From Lepus europaeus (lineage: Eukaryota > Chordata > Mammalia > Lagomorpha > Leporidae): a DNA stretch of 64,000 nt. Made by a program: the position numbers and the translations under genes. Positions 35,152 through 45,620 of this stretch are shown one piece after another. The first letter of the stretch is position 1. Each line of letters starts with the position of its first letter. The notes below the pieces were generated by a model. The model was not told the DNA's origin and made no database searches. It saw only the letters and a list, made by a program, of their open reading frames with translations. The stretch lies in the NCBI RefSeq assembly GCF_033115175.1, contig NC_084845.1, positions 560,501 through 624,500 on the forward strand, read 5' to 3'.

Positions 35152-35977
35152 CTAATAAATAAATAAATAAATAAATAAATCTTTTAAAAACAACTTAAAA
35201 AAGAATGAGGATTCACTGTGATTTAATATCTTTCCAGATAAAAATCACAATAAGCCTTTTTGAGGAAAATAACCAGTTTTTAAGGCATTTCTTCTTCATC
35301 CTTGAGTTCTTAGCTCAAATATTAATTTCTCAGAGTCCCTTGCCACTGTACCAAACAAAATTAGCTCCATGTTTGGCTCCTATATGTCCTACAGAACAAA
35401 TACAGGCCTTTTTGCTTTTTTTTCTTGCTTCCTTAAACCCGTGGAAATTCTCCTTGGTGAAGAAGAGTGGTGGGAGAGTACTCTGACTAATAAGGGGGTC
35501 TACCATAACTGTCTCTACTTCCAGGTGGTTCCACCTGACTCTTGCCTCCCTGTCCCCTCCCCCCAGGGCTCAGAGCCCTTGACTTACTAAGACAGGTGGC
35601 TTCGTGCAGTCGTCATTTAGGTCTTCCATTAGTTTCTCCAGGTTTCTGCCTCTTGCTTCCCATTTCTTCTTCAACGTGGGCTTGTCCCTGGGGTGGCCAC
35701 TCATCATAAATTGCTCAAAAACCAGTTGAGAGATAATTTCTTCCTTGCTGTGCTTTTCGGGCTGCAGCCACGAGCAAAAAGACTCAAAGAGTCTTTGCAG
35801 CTCCTGCCTTGAACTTGAGTTACTGTTGTACCGAAATGTGTCGACTATGCTCAAGCCCTCAGAGGTCTCTCCTGTCTGAGGAGCGGATTCTTGGGTTGTT
35901 GTCAACTCTGGGTTGTCTGGATTAAGATCATTCCTGGATGGCTTCCTTTTCAAGGAAGTTCTAAGATCTAAAGCCAT
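33161..35977 (-). CDS. ZSCAN4: ZSCAN4 (SCAN domain plus four C2H2 fingers)
   Basis: ZSCAN4 is expressed at embryonic genome activation and in rare 2-cell-like stem cells, where it promotes telomere recombination and demethylation (established knowledge). Three coding exons are read on the minus strand: 35977-35588 (390 nt), 34162-33997 (166 nt) and 33906-33161 (746 nt). The splice sites are TTA|GTAAGT, TTTACAG|GT, CAAG|GTGAGT and TTTGCAG|AT. The total of 1302 nt gives 433 residues, the length I recall for human ZSCAN4. It starts MALDLRT. The SCAN domain is about residues 51-118 ([20 protein letters not shown]). Four fingers cover about 308-414, the third joined to the fourth by TGEKPY, and the end is [10 protein letters not shown]. 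No stop or frameshift was seen. The finger 2-3 linker is HQREKPF, not a canonical TGEKP. Confidence 0.95.
33997..34162 (-). CDS. ZSCAN4: ZSCAN4 coding exon 2
   Basis: 166 nt, entered in phase 0 ([20 protein letters not shown]) and left in phase 1. The frame is open throughout. Confidence 0.92.
34215..34865 (-). other. ZSCAN4 intron, no feature seen
   Basis: AT-rich intron sequence without recognised repeats up to the CSINE duplication at 34868. Confidence 0.6.
34882..35200 (+). repeat. CSINE in ZSCAN4 intron, 14-bp duplication
   Basis: Plus-strand copy with a CT-rich stretch and a long AAAT tail. Aagaatgagtattc at 34868-34881 is repeated with one change at 35201-35214. Confidence 0.93.
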
Positions 35978-36031
35978 TTTTAGTTAAGAGTTCTCAGACT
36001 CCGACTTAACTATTCAACCCTTCTTGTGTCT
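35588..36031 (-). CDS. ZSCAN4: ZSCAN4 coding exon 1 with short 5' UTR
   Basis: The coding part is 35977-35588. A plausible acceptor (CATTTTCAG|AGACAC) puts the exon start at 36031, giving 54 nt of 5' UTR and implying at least one upstream noncoding exon. Confidence 0.85.
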
Positions 36032-36034
36032 CTG

Positions 36035-36825
36035 AAAATGTTTCAACAGTTGGTGGATGTCTAAACACTGCAATAAATAGAAGAGATATATGTAATTAGT
36101 TGCACCACTGATACAGTTAAAGATAAACAAGTCAGTCAAAGTGTCAGACTCAGATGGCTTCATGGATGAATTCTACCAGATACTAAAGAAATTATACAGT
36201 CCCCCAGAACACAGAAAAAGAGGGAATATTACCCATTTTGGCTAATGAATTAAGGACTTTGCTGAAGACAAAACTTTACAAGTGCATTCAAATAATTCAA
36301 AGCATAATACTTGCAAATCAAATTTAAAGAAAACAATACGTTGTAAACAAGTGGTGTTCATTTCAAAATTGAAGATTATTGGGTTAAAGTTCAAAGATCA
36401 ATTAATTACACTGAGAGAATATAACAATGTTACATCTCAGTATATATATTAAATTAAGTGAATATGAGCACGCATTCCTGAAAAAGGCATTTAATGAACT
36501 AGAAATATAAAGAAACCACCTTGATGTGAAAAAGTTTCTACAAAACAAGTACAACAAAAATGTTAAAAGCTTCTGGACTATCCCTTAACCAGTGAAACAA
36601 GGAAGGAAAAGATCACATATTATGGGATTATTTATGGAAGTCCTGATTTTGTTCACACAAAAATGTCCATCATTTAGTAACCTAAGTGAATGTAGCAAAG
36701 TACCCAAATACAGGCCAATAAATAAACTGAGTTTTGTATTATTGTTATCACAAGCATCTGAAAAATATTTTTAAAAGGCTTTTCCACTTATATTAGCATT
36801 AAACATCAATATTTAAGAATAAATC
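36035..36825. other. Unique AT-rich DNA upstream of ZSCAN4 exon 1
   Basis: Probably a 5' intron of ZSCAN4. No coding frame recognised. The text near 36130-36250 has a weakly L1-like feel (gatggcttcatggatgaatt, caccagatac-type context), too diverged to assign firmly. Confidence 0.4.
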
Positions 36826-36827
36826 AA

Positions 36828-37138
36828 GGGGCCAGCACTGTGGCTCACTAGGTTACTCCTCCACCTGTGGCACTGGCATCCCATATAGGCACTGGGTTCT
36901 AGTCCCTGTTGCTCCTCTTCCAGTCCAGCTCTCTGCTGTGACCCGGGAGGGCAATGGAGGATGGCCCCAGTGCTTGGGCCCTGTATTCACATGGGAGACC
37001 AGGAGGAAGTACCTGGATCGGTACAGTTCCGGCCGTGGTGGCCACTTGGGAGGTGAACCGATGGAAGGGAGATTTTCTCTCTGTCTCTCTCTCACACTGT
37101 CTATAACTCTACCTGTCAAATAAAAAAAAAATAATAAA
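36828..37138 (+). repeat. CSINE, 11-bp duplication
   Basis: The duplication aagaataaatc is at 36815-36825 and 37139-37149. Confidence 0.92.
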
Positions 37139-37370
37139 AAGAATAAATCCAACAAAAGATATGCACAATCTCTACACAGATAACCACAAAGCAACAATAA
37201 ACATGTGGAGAGATAACCGATGCTCATGAATTGGAAGTCACCATTAAAAAGGATGCCATCAAACTCCAGATTTCTTTTAACACTTCATGAAAGCAATCTG
37301 AAGAAAATCCAGAAATCCAAACTGTGAAATTCATATGCTAACTGTAAAGACAAATAAAAAATTTAAAATA

Positions 37371-37705
37371 GGCTGGCGCCGTGGCTTAACAGGCTAATCC
37401 TCCGCCTTGCGGTGCTGGCACACCAGGTTCTAGTCCCGGTTGGGGCGCCGGATTCTATCCCGGTTGCCCCTCTTCCAGGCCAGCTCTCTGCTATGGCCCG
37501 GGAGTGCATTGGAGGATGGCCCAAGTCCGTGGGCCCTGCACCCGCATGGGAGACCAGGAGAAGCACCTGGCTCCTGGCTTCGGATCAGCACGATGCACTG
37601 GCCGCAGCGGCCATTGGAGGGTAAACCAATGGCAAAAAGGAAGACCTTTCTCTGTCTCTCTCTCTCACTGTCCGCTCTGCCTGTCAAAATAAATAAATAA
37701 ATAAA
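37371..37705 (+). repeat. CSINE, 15-bp duplication
   Basis: Little-diverged copy (ggctggcgccgtggcttaac). A(a)aaaatttaaaata flanks it at 37356-37370 and 37706-37720. Confidence 0.95.
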
Positions 37706-37733
37706 CAAAAATTTAAAATAAATGTAACTGAAT

Positions 37734-37985
37734 CAGGGGCAGGCACTGTGGCGTAGCATGTAAAGCTGCTGCCTGCAGTGCCAGCAGCCCATTGGGTTCC
37801 GGTTCGAGTCCCAGCTGCTCCAGTTCTGATCCAGCTCCCTGCTAATAGCTTGGGAAAGCAGTGGAATATGGCCCTAGTCCTTGGGCCCCTGCACCCACAT
37901 GGGAGACCCAGAAGAAGCTCCTGGCTTCAGATTGTTTCATCTATGGCCGTTGCGACCAATGGGGGAGTGAACCATTGGATGGAAG

Positions 37986-38021
<36 letters not shown>

Positions 38022-38070
38022 CTGTGTAACTCTGATTTTCAAATAAATAAATAAATAAATCTTAAAAAAA
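37734..38070 (+). repeat. CSINE
   Basis: Plus-strand full-length copy with a (CT)n stretch at about 37986-38017. Confidence 0.93.
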
Positions 38071-38091
38071 AAAGAAAAATAGCATATATTG

Positions 38092-38420
38092 TGGCTGGCA
38101 CCCGTGGCACAGTACAGTAAGCCTCTGCCTGTAGCACCAGTCCCATATGGGTGCTGGTTCTAGTCCCTGCTGCTCTACTTCTAATCCAGCTCTCTGCTAT
38201 GGTCTGGGAAAACAGTACAGGATGGCCCAAGTCCTTGGGCCCCTACACCCACATGAGAGATGGTGAAGAATCTCCTGGCTCCTGGCTTTGGATCAGTGCA
38301 GCTCCAGCCATTGTGGCCATTTGGGAAGTAAACCAATGGAAGGAAACCTTTCTCTGTCTCTCCCTCTCACTGTCTGTAACTCTACCTCTCAAATAAATAA
38401 ATAAAAATATCTTAAAAAAA
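38092..38420 (+). repeat. CSINE, 11-bp duplication
   Basis: Gaaaaatagca is at 38074-38084 and 38421-38431. The insertion lies right behind the preceding CSINE tail. Confidence 0.92.
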
Positions 38421-38434
38421 GAAAAATAGCAAAT

Positions 38435-39100
38435 GTGTGTATGTATTAATGTCTACATATAAACTGAATATAGCAAGATGTTAAAAATTGTTAAAATTTA
38501 AATTAATTAATAGAAAATTTAAATTCTACTTGGTGCAAAATGAATAAGACTCTCCTCCCTTCCCAAACTAGAGCATTTACCTTAGAAAAATTGTAATTGA
38601 GAAATTTCTCTACCCCTTTTTGACACAGTGTAAACATTTTCTAAAGCAAAACAAACCTTTTGCCAAGTTTAAAACCCACAAATGTTTTTCTCAAGGGCCT
38701 GGTAGCCATTCTATTTGAGATGCAATCAAGGAAGATAGGGCTCCAGTTTCATTTTTGTGGGATGGTAGGAGCCCAGCTTCAATGGGTGCCTGGCTTCAGG
38801 TTGTAAACCCATCTCATATATATTCAAGTTTGTGCCATCATAATTCAGAATAGTCCTAAGCTTCAATCTAAATGTGTAATATTTGATGGGCTAGATTGTG
38901 ATTTATTCATATAAACATTTATGATAGCAATGAAAAGAATGAACTGCTTCATTAAACAACCTGTATTAATCTTGAACCGTAATGTGTACTGAAATAATCC
39001 AGACATTGCTCTATTCTTTGCACCTTTTATATATTGCTAGCATTTCAAAAATTTATATTAAAAAAGGAATATTTCATGCCATAATAAAAAAAATATGTGT
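38435..39100. other. Unique AT-rich DNA, no feature seen
   Basis: No repeat family or coding frame identified. Confidence 0.5.
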
Positions 39101-39103
39101 TTG

Positions 39104-39427
39104 GGGGCCAGTGCTGTTGTGTAGCAGGTAAAGCTACTGCCTGCAGTGCCAGCATCACATATGGGTGCCGATTCCAGTCCCAGCTGCTCCACTTCTAATC
39201 CAGCTCCCTGCTAAGGCTCCTGGGAAAGCAGCAGAAGATGGCCCAAGTCCTTGGGCCCCTGCACACAAGTGAGACCCAGAAGAAGCTCCTGGCTCCTGGC
39301 TTCAGCCTGGCCCAGTTCCAGCCCTCGCAGCCATTTGGGGAGTGAACCAGTAGATGGAAGAGTGCTCTCTGTCTTTCTCTCTCTCTCTAACATTGCCTTG
39401 CAAATAAATGAAGAAATCTTTAAACAA
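39104..39427 (+). repeat. CSINE
   Basis: Plus-strand copy from gggggccagtgctgttgtg to aaataaatgaagaaatcttt. Confidence 0.92.
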
Positions 39428-39501
39428 AGGGTGTGGTGGGAATGATGTATGGGCACACAAAGACCTAATTGGTTTGCTAGTTGTTGTTTCCTGCTCATGG
39501 T

Positions 39502-39951
39502 AAGTTTTTTTTTTTTTTTTGGTATGCTTCTTTCTTTTTTTTAAAAAAAAACTTTTATTTAATGAATATAAGTTTCCAAAGTACAGCTTATGGATTACAA
39601 TGGCTTCCCCCACCTCACCCCGCCAAACTTCCCTCCCACCCGCAACCCTCCCCTTTCCTGCTCCCTCTCCCCTTCCATTCACATCAAGATTCATTTTCAA
39701 TTCTCTTATTTACAGAAGATCAGTTTAGTATATATTAAGTAAAGACTTCAACAGTTCGCCCCCACATAGTAACACAAAGTGAAAAATACTGTTGGAGTAC
39801 TAGTTATAACATTAAATCACAATGTACAGCACATTAAGGACAGAGATCCTACATGATATCTTTAAAAAATTGATTTAATTTTCTATGCAATTTCCAATTT
39901 AACACCAAGTTTTTTTTTTTTCCTTTTCAATTATCTTTATATATAGAAGAT
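39502..39951 (-). mobile_element. L1 3' end flanked by a long duplication
   Basis: Minus-strand rabbit-type L1 tail, 5'-truncated. About 54 bp beginning tatgggcacacaaagacc (39448-39501) recurs with a few changes at 39952-40005, directly beyond the L1. Confidence 0.88.
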
Positions 39952-40049
39952 TATGGGCACAAAAAGACCTAATTGTTTTGCTAATTGTTGTTTTCTGCTT
40001 GTGTTAATCTTGTCAGTTTTGAATAGATTTGACATTCCAATCTTATTTA

Positions 40050-40187
40050 CCTGCTCCACCTCTTTTCCAGGCCCTGGCCCACCCAGCCACACCCAGGTTG
40101 TTTTGACCTTTTGGAGAGTGAATTAGTGGCTGGAAGCTCTGTCTCTCTCTAACTAAGCCTTTCAAATAAATTTTGTAAAAAAACTCA
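40050..40187 (+). repeat. CSINE 3' fragment
   Basis: Only the last part, including gagtgaattagtggctggaa and tcaaataaattttgtaaaa. Confidence 0.7.
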
Positions 40188-40188
40188 T

Positions 40189-40535
40189 GGGGGGTGGCAA
40201 CACTATGGCTTAGTGGGTAAGGCTGCTGCCTGCAGTGCTGGCACCCCATATGGCCACAGGTTCAAGTCCCGGAAGCTCAACTTCCGATCCAGCTCTCTGC
40301 TGTGGCCTGGGAGGGCAATGGGGGATGGCCCAAGTCCTTGGGCCTCTGTATCCCCGTGGGAGACCTGGAAGAAGCTCCTGACTCCTGGCTTCAGATCAGC
40401 AAATCTCCAGCTGTTGCAGCCAACTGGGGAGTGAACCTTGGATGGAAGCCTCCCTCTCTCTGTATCTCTCTCTCTGCCTCTCCTCTCTGTGTAACTCTGA
40501 CTTTCAAATAAATAAGCAAATCTTTACAAAGAAAA
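40189..40535 (+). repeat. CSINE
   Basis: Plus-strand full-length copy (actatggcttagtgggtaag to aaataaataagcaaatcttt). Confidence 0.93.
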
Positions 40536-40539
40536 TTCC

Positions 40540-41135
40540 AGATATAAGCCATTTGAGTTTTAAATCTTGTGCCCTTCTGAGGAGTGTGATGAAATCTTGG
40601 GCTGTCCTACTCTCTCCTTCCCAGAAATAATTTTGTACAATGTGTCCCCTCTGTATACACTACTCACATTAATTACTTAATACCATCTTGGTTAATCATC
40701 TCTACCATCATGGAATCACAGTGCTTGTATCCAAGTAACCCTTATTTTATTTAATAATTTCCCAAGTTACAATAATAGTAATGATAGAAATTCAGCTATT
40801 CCAAAAAGCAGTCGCAAAGTGCTTCCTTTGAGCGAAAAGGTGAAAGTTCTCAACGTAAGGAAAAAAATACTAAACTAAGATGTATGGTAAAAATGAAGCA
40901 CACTGCATACAGGACTCAGTACTGACTGAGGTTACAGGCATCTACTGAGGGTCTCGGTATAGATCACTCATGGATAAAGGAAAACTGTAGTTGGCACATT
41001 TTAAATTTCATCCCTACCCCATTCCAATCTGCTGTGGACCAACACTTACATAAAATGCAATGGGGAACATAAAATTAACAAGACAACAGAGCCACACCAA
41101 GAGGCTTTCCCGGGAGAAGTCTCTTTCAATCAATG
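40540..41135. other. Unique DNA, no feature seen
   Basis: No exon or repeat recognised between the two SINEs. Confidence 0.5.
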
Positions 41136-41139
41136 CCAG

Positions 41140-41739
41140 GACCAGGACTGGCATTGTGATACAGCAGTTTATGCTGCTGCCAAAATGATGACATCCTTTA
41201 CTGGAATACCAGTTCAAGTTAAGCTACTCCACTTCTTTTTTTTTTTTAAATTTATTTGGCAGATAGAGTTAGACAGTGAGAGAGAGACAGAGAAAAAGGT
41301 CTTCCTTCCATTGGTTCACTCCCCAAATGGCTGCCAAGGCCAGTGCTGCGCTGATCTGAAGCCAGGAGACAGGTGCTTCCTCCTGGTCTCCCACACGAAT
41401 GCAGGCACCCAAGCACTTGGGCCATCCTCCACTGCCTTCCCAGGCCACAACACAGAGCTGGACTGGAAGAGGAGCAGCTGGGACTAGAACCCGGTGCCCA
41501 TATGGGATGCTGGCGTCACAGGTGGAGGATTCACCAAGTAAGCCACGGTGTTGGCCCTGCTACTCCACATTGGACCCAGCTCCCTGCTAATGAGCCTGCA
41601 AGGCAACGGAAGATGACCCAGGCGCTTGGGCTCCTGCCACCCCTGTGGAGACATAGATGGAATTCTAGGCTCCTGGCTTCTTTCCAGACTAGGGCAGCCA
41701 TTTTACAGCCATTGGGGTGAACCAGTAGGTGAAAGATTT

Positions 41740-41770
<31 letters not shown>

Positions 41771-41800
41771 CAAATAAATAAATAAATAAACCTTAAAAAA
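41140..41800 (+). repeat. Older CSINE split by a younger one
   Basis: Left part 41140-41232 (gactggcattgtgatacagc) and right part 41559-41800 (tccctgctaatgagcctgca to aaataaataaataaacctt). They belong to one diverged plus-strand element. Confidence 0.85.
41233..41558 (-). repeat. CSINE inserted in an older CSINE, 10-bp duplication
   Basis: Gctactccac is at 41223-41232 and 41559-41568. Confidence 0.93.
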
Positions 41801-41997
41801 AATAAAAATCAGGCCAGAACCACAGAGCACACAGCATCAATCCCTTAAGTATGAGTAATTATCATGAAAGACCATACCCCTCTTCTGGGAGACTCCATAT
41901 TTTTGTATATAGGCTTCTTTCCCCCAATAACGGCCTACATAGACACGCATACACACCAGAACACAAGTTAAATCGCTCTTCCATTCTGGAAGCTTAC

Positions 41998-42124
41998 CTC
42001 TTTCTTGGTCGAACTTCAAGCTGGATAACACTGGACAGAATGTGGAGCTGCTGAGGAGACCAGCTGCCTTCTGCACTGGTCTGCTGTGAAGGGGAGTGGC
42101 TTCCCAAGGTTCCTGCCTTTTATG
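41998..42124 (-). promoter_or_regulatory. Candidate TATA promoter and noncoding first exon of ZSCAN4
   Basis: On the minus strand TTCATAAAAGGCAGG (about 42113-42127) resembles a TATA box. A purine-rich stretch follows, ending in a consensus donor AAGAGAG|GTAAGC (exon end 41998). A start near 42090 would give an exon of about 90 nt with no conserved coding frame. It lies 6 kb upstream of ZSCAN4 on the same strand. The link to ZSCAN4 is inference. Confidence 0.4.
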
Positions 42125-42129
42125 AACTC

Positions 42130-42940
42130 AGTGATTTGAATACATGATCCGATGAAACTTTCAACCAAAGCTTCAGCCACAGCTCTGGGTCTTTAATCCT
42201 AGCCTGGGGCAATGGACCACAACAAGCATCAATATTTCTGCAGTGAAATGTAATAGCATTCATATTAAGTGCAGATATAAAGACTTGCATTAGTCTGACA
42301 TACGTTCTAGTCAAGTTTTGTCATAAGTGACTGTTATTAAAACTTGGTAAAGTTTTTAGTTTTCAGAGATTTATAGATTGCAAACGTAGAGAACACGGCT
42401 TCTTGATGATCTCTCCTTCTGTGCCAATCCCGGGCTAGTGAGACAGAGGGGGCTCCAGGAACCTAGAAGTTTTCCTAACCCAGGAAAGAGATGTTGGGGG
42501 CTGAGACTAGGGTCCTTTCAGTGGGAAAGAGAGATAAGTGACCATTTTATGTTGAGCAAGCCCCTGAGTTTGATTGCCTTAACGGGATGGCTGAGGGAGA
42601 GGGTGGAGATCAAATGATGAGAAGCTCCCAGTCTGAGCTGTCACCTATGGGGGGTGGAGTAGGCTCTCTTCCATGATCCTTTCCCCACACCTCACACCCT
42701 TACATACACCTTTCCCAGAAACAAAGGGGTCAAGGACATGATGGCAGCCTGGGCCCCTCAGGAATGAAGGCTCCAGGGCTTAGATGATCCCCTTGTTGCT
42801 GCTGCCTGCCGAGCTCCTGGCCTCTCCTTGACACCCTGGTTAGTTGCTGGCTGCTAGGAGTAGCCTAGAGCTGCACTGATGAGGTGGCTCCTGATTCCTC
42901 TCACTGGGAATAATGGCCTGGTTTCTCCCACCACATTGCT
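42130..42940. other. Unique GC-moderate DNA upstream of the candidate promoter
   Basis: No coding exon or repeat recognised. Confidence 0.45.
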
Positions 42941-42947
42941 CTGCTTT

Positions 42948-43271
42948 TTTTTGACAGGCATAGTGGATAGTGAGAGAGAGAGACAGAGAGAAAGGTCTTC
43001 CCTTTTGCCGTTGGTTCACCCTCCAACGGCCGCTGTGGCCGGCGCATCGCGCTGATCCAAAGCCAGAAGCCAGGTGCTTCTCCTGGTCTCCCATGCGGGT
43101 GCAGGGCCCAAGGACTTGGGCCATCCTCCACTGCCTTCCCGGGCCATAGCAGAGAGCTGGCCTGGAAGAGGGGCAACCGGGATAGAATCCGGCGACCCAA
43201 CCGGGACTAGAACCTGGTGTGCCGGCGCCGCAAGGCGGAGGATTAGCCTGTTAAGCCACGGTGCCGGCCTG
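42948..43271 (-). repeat. CSINE (left arm of an inverted pair)
   Basis: Minus-strand young copy, gacaggcatagtggatagtg to ccacggtgccggcc. Confidence 0.94.
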
Positions 43272-43318
43272 CACTCATTCTTCTCTACAGGGAATTTCAT
43301 CCATTTAAAAAACTTTTT

Positions 43319-43631
43319 TGGCCGGCGCCGTGGCTTAACAGGCTAATCCTCCACCTTGCGGCACCGGCACACCAGGTTCTAGTCCCGGTCGGGGTGCCGG
43401 AGTCTATCCCGGTTGCCCCTCTTCTTGGCCAGCTCTCTGCTATGTCCCGGGAAGGCAGTGGAGGATGGCCCAAGTCCTTGGGCCCTGCACCCGCATGGGA
43501 GACCAGGAGAAGCACCTGGCTCCTGGCTTCGGATCAGCATGATGCGCCGTCCGCAGCGGCCATTGGAGGGTGACCCAATGGCAAAAGGGAAGACCTTTCT
43601 CTCTGTCTCTCTCACTATCCACTCTGCCTGT
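43319..43631 (+). repeat. CSINE (right arm of an inverted pair)
   Basis: Plus-strand young copy. The duplication aaaaaactttttt is at about 43306-43318 and 43632-43644. Confidence 0.94.
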
Positions 43632-43644
43632 CAAAAAAAAAAAA

Positions 43645-43945
43645 CTTTTTTATCATTTATTTGGAAAGCAGAGAGACAGAGGAGACACAGTGCAATAGAA
43701 ATAGGGTTCACTCCCCAAATAACCTATTACAGGCAGGGATGGTCCAGGCAGAAGCCAGGAGTCCAGAACCCAATCTGTCTCCTAGGTGGGTGGCAGGGAC
43801 CCAAGTACTTGAGCAATCAGCTGCTGTCTCCCAAGATGCACAATAGCAGGAAGCCAGAATTGGAAGCTCAGATGGGACTTGAATACAGGCACCTTGACAG
43901 GGGATGCAGGTACCTATCCCAACTGATGTCTTAACCACTGTATTA
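43645..43945 (-). repeat. Old, diverged CSINE
   Basis: Minus-strand order of blocks preserved (catttatttggaaagcagag to cttaaccactgtatta), strongly diverged. Confidence 0.7.
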
Positions 43946-44012
43946 GAAGTGTCCACCCTGAGTTTCAGTTTCATCCACTTATGCTCTTCATAATCTAAAG
44001 GAATCTCCAGGA

Positions 44013-44066
44013 CATTATATATATATATATATTATATATTTATGTATATATATTATATATATTTCA
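44013..44066. repeat. (AT)n microsatellite
   Basis: Alternating tatata blocks with interruptions. Confidence 0.9.
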
Positions 44067-44147
44067 TCCTTCATATCCCTGAGAATTAAACTTTTGTCAC
44101 AGAATGAAGAAATAGGCCTTTATTCTGAATCATGATTTAAGTTAGCA

Positions 44148-44480
44148 CATTTTTCTTTTTTTAAAAATATTGATTTATTTGAAAATCAGAGTTACACAGG
44201 GTGAGGAGAGGCAGAGAGTGAGAGGTCTTCCATCCGATGGTTCACACCTCAGATGGCCGCTCCGGCCGGAGATACAATGATCCGAAGCCAGGAGCCAGGA
44301 GCTTCTTCTGGGTCTCCCAGGTGGGTGCAGGGGCCCAAGGACTTGGGCCATCTTCTACTGCTTTCCCAGGCCGTAGCAGAGAGCTGGATTGGAACAGGAG
44401 CAGCCGGGACTAGAACTGGCATACGGGATGCTGGCACGTCAGGCCAGGGTGTGAACCCACTGCGCCACAGTGCTGGCCCC
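44148..44480 (-). repeat. CSINE, 9-bp duplication
   Basis: Aagttagca is at 44139-44147 and 44481-44489. Confidence 0.93.
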
Positions 44481-44554
44481 AAGTTAGCATATTTTTCTGT
44501 CACAAACTTATCTAGATGTAAAAGGAGGGTGATCTGGGAATGATCTGCCTCTAG

Positions 44555-44908
44555 GTTTTTTTTTTTTTTAAGATTTATTTGAAATGCAGAGTTACGGAGA
44601 GAGAAGGAGAGGCAGAAAGAGGCAGAGAAAGAGAAAGACAGAGAGAGAGGTCTTCCATCTGCTGGTTCACTCTCCAGATGGCTGCAAAGGCCAGAGCTGT
44701 GCTGACCCAAAGCCAGGGGCCTGGAGCTTCTTCTAGGTCTCCCATGAGAGTGCAGGGATCCAAAGACTTGGAGCATCTTCTACTGCTTTCCCAGACCATA
44801 GCAGAGAGCTGGATCGGAAGTGGAGCAGTTGCGACTCAATCCGGCACCCATTTGGGATGCCAGCACTGCAGGCGGTAGCCTTGCCTGCTGCACCACAGCG
44901 CTGGCCCC
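44555..44908 (-). repeat. CSINE, 9-bp duplication
   Basis: Tgcctctag is at 44546-44554 and 44909-44917. Confidence 0.93.
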
Positions 44909-45129
44909 TGCCTCTAGCCTTTTTACCTCAACTTCCTTTCAAATATTCTTGTCTTCATAATTATAGGTATTTCTAGGAAGAAATATGGCCAGATTAAATT
45001 TGATTTTGTTTACCATTCTGAAATGCCCTTTCTGGGTCTTTGTTTTTCTCTACCTGTATGAGATAACTCATTGCTATTCTTAAAATTCACAGATTTGTCT
45101 CAATCCCAGTCTGTAGAATGTGGCCTTAT

Positions 45130-45570
45130 TTGGAAATGGTGCTGATTTTAATACCTGCCCCCCCCAAATCCAAAATGTCATAATCTCAAATATTGAAATC
45201 CCCAAAGATCAAAAATGCATGAAGTCTTAAAATTCTGGATATCACAATCCTGAAAGATTAAAATTCTGAATTTTGACATTCTAAAGCACAAGACCCAAGA
45301 AAACTGCAATTCCCATGGGGAAAATGCTCTGTCAGAGGGGTAGAAAGCCAAATTCTGGGGTGGGAACAGGGCATGTGATATGGCAACTATGAAAACTTCA
45401 GATTAAAATTAACCAACTGGCATTGGCATTCCTTCCAGCTGATGAAATTCCAGGGAATTGTAATGAATTTGTGAGGTATTTTTGGAAGAAGCCAGGAATG
45501 TGACTGTAGGATAAAAAGACACTTAAAAATGATTTATGTATTTGAATGGCAGGGTTACAGAGAGGGAAAA

Positions 45571-45620
<50 letters not shown>

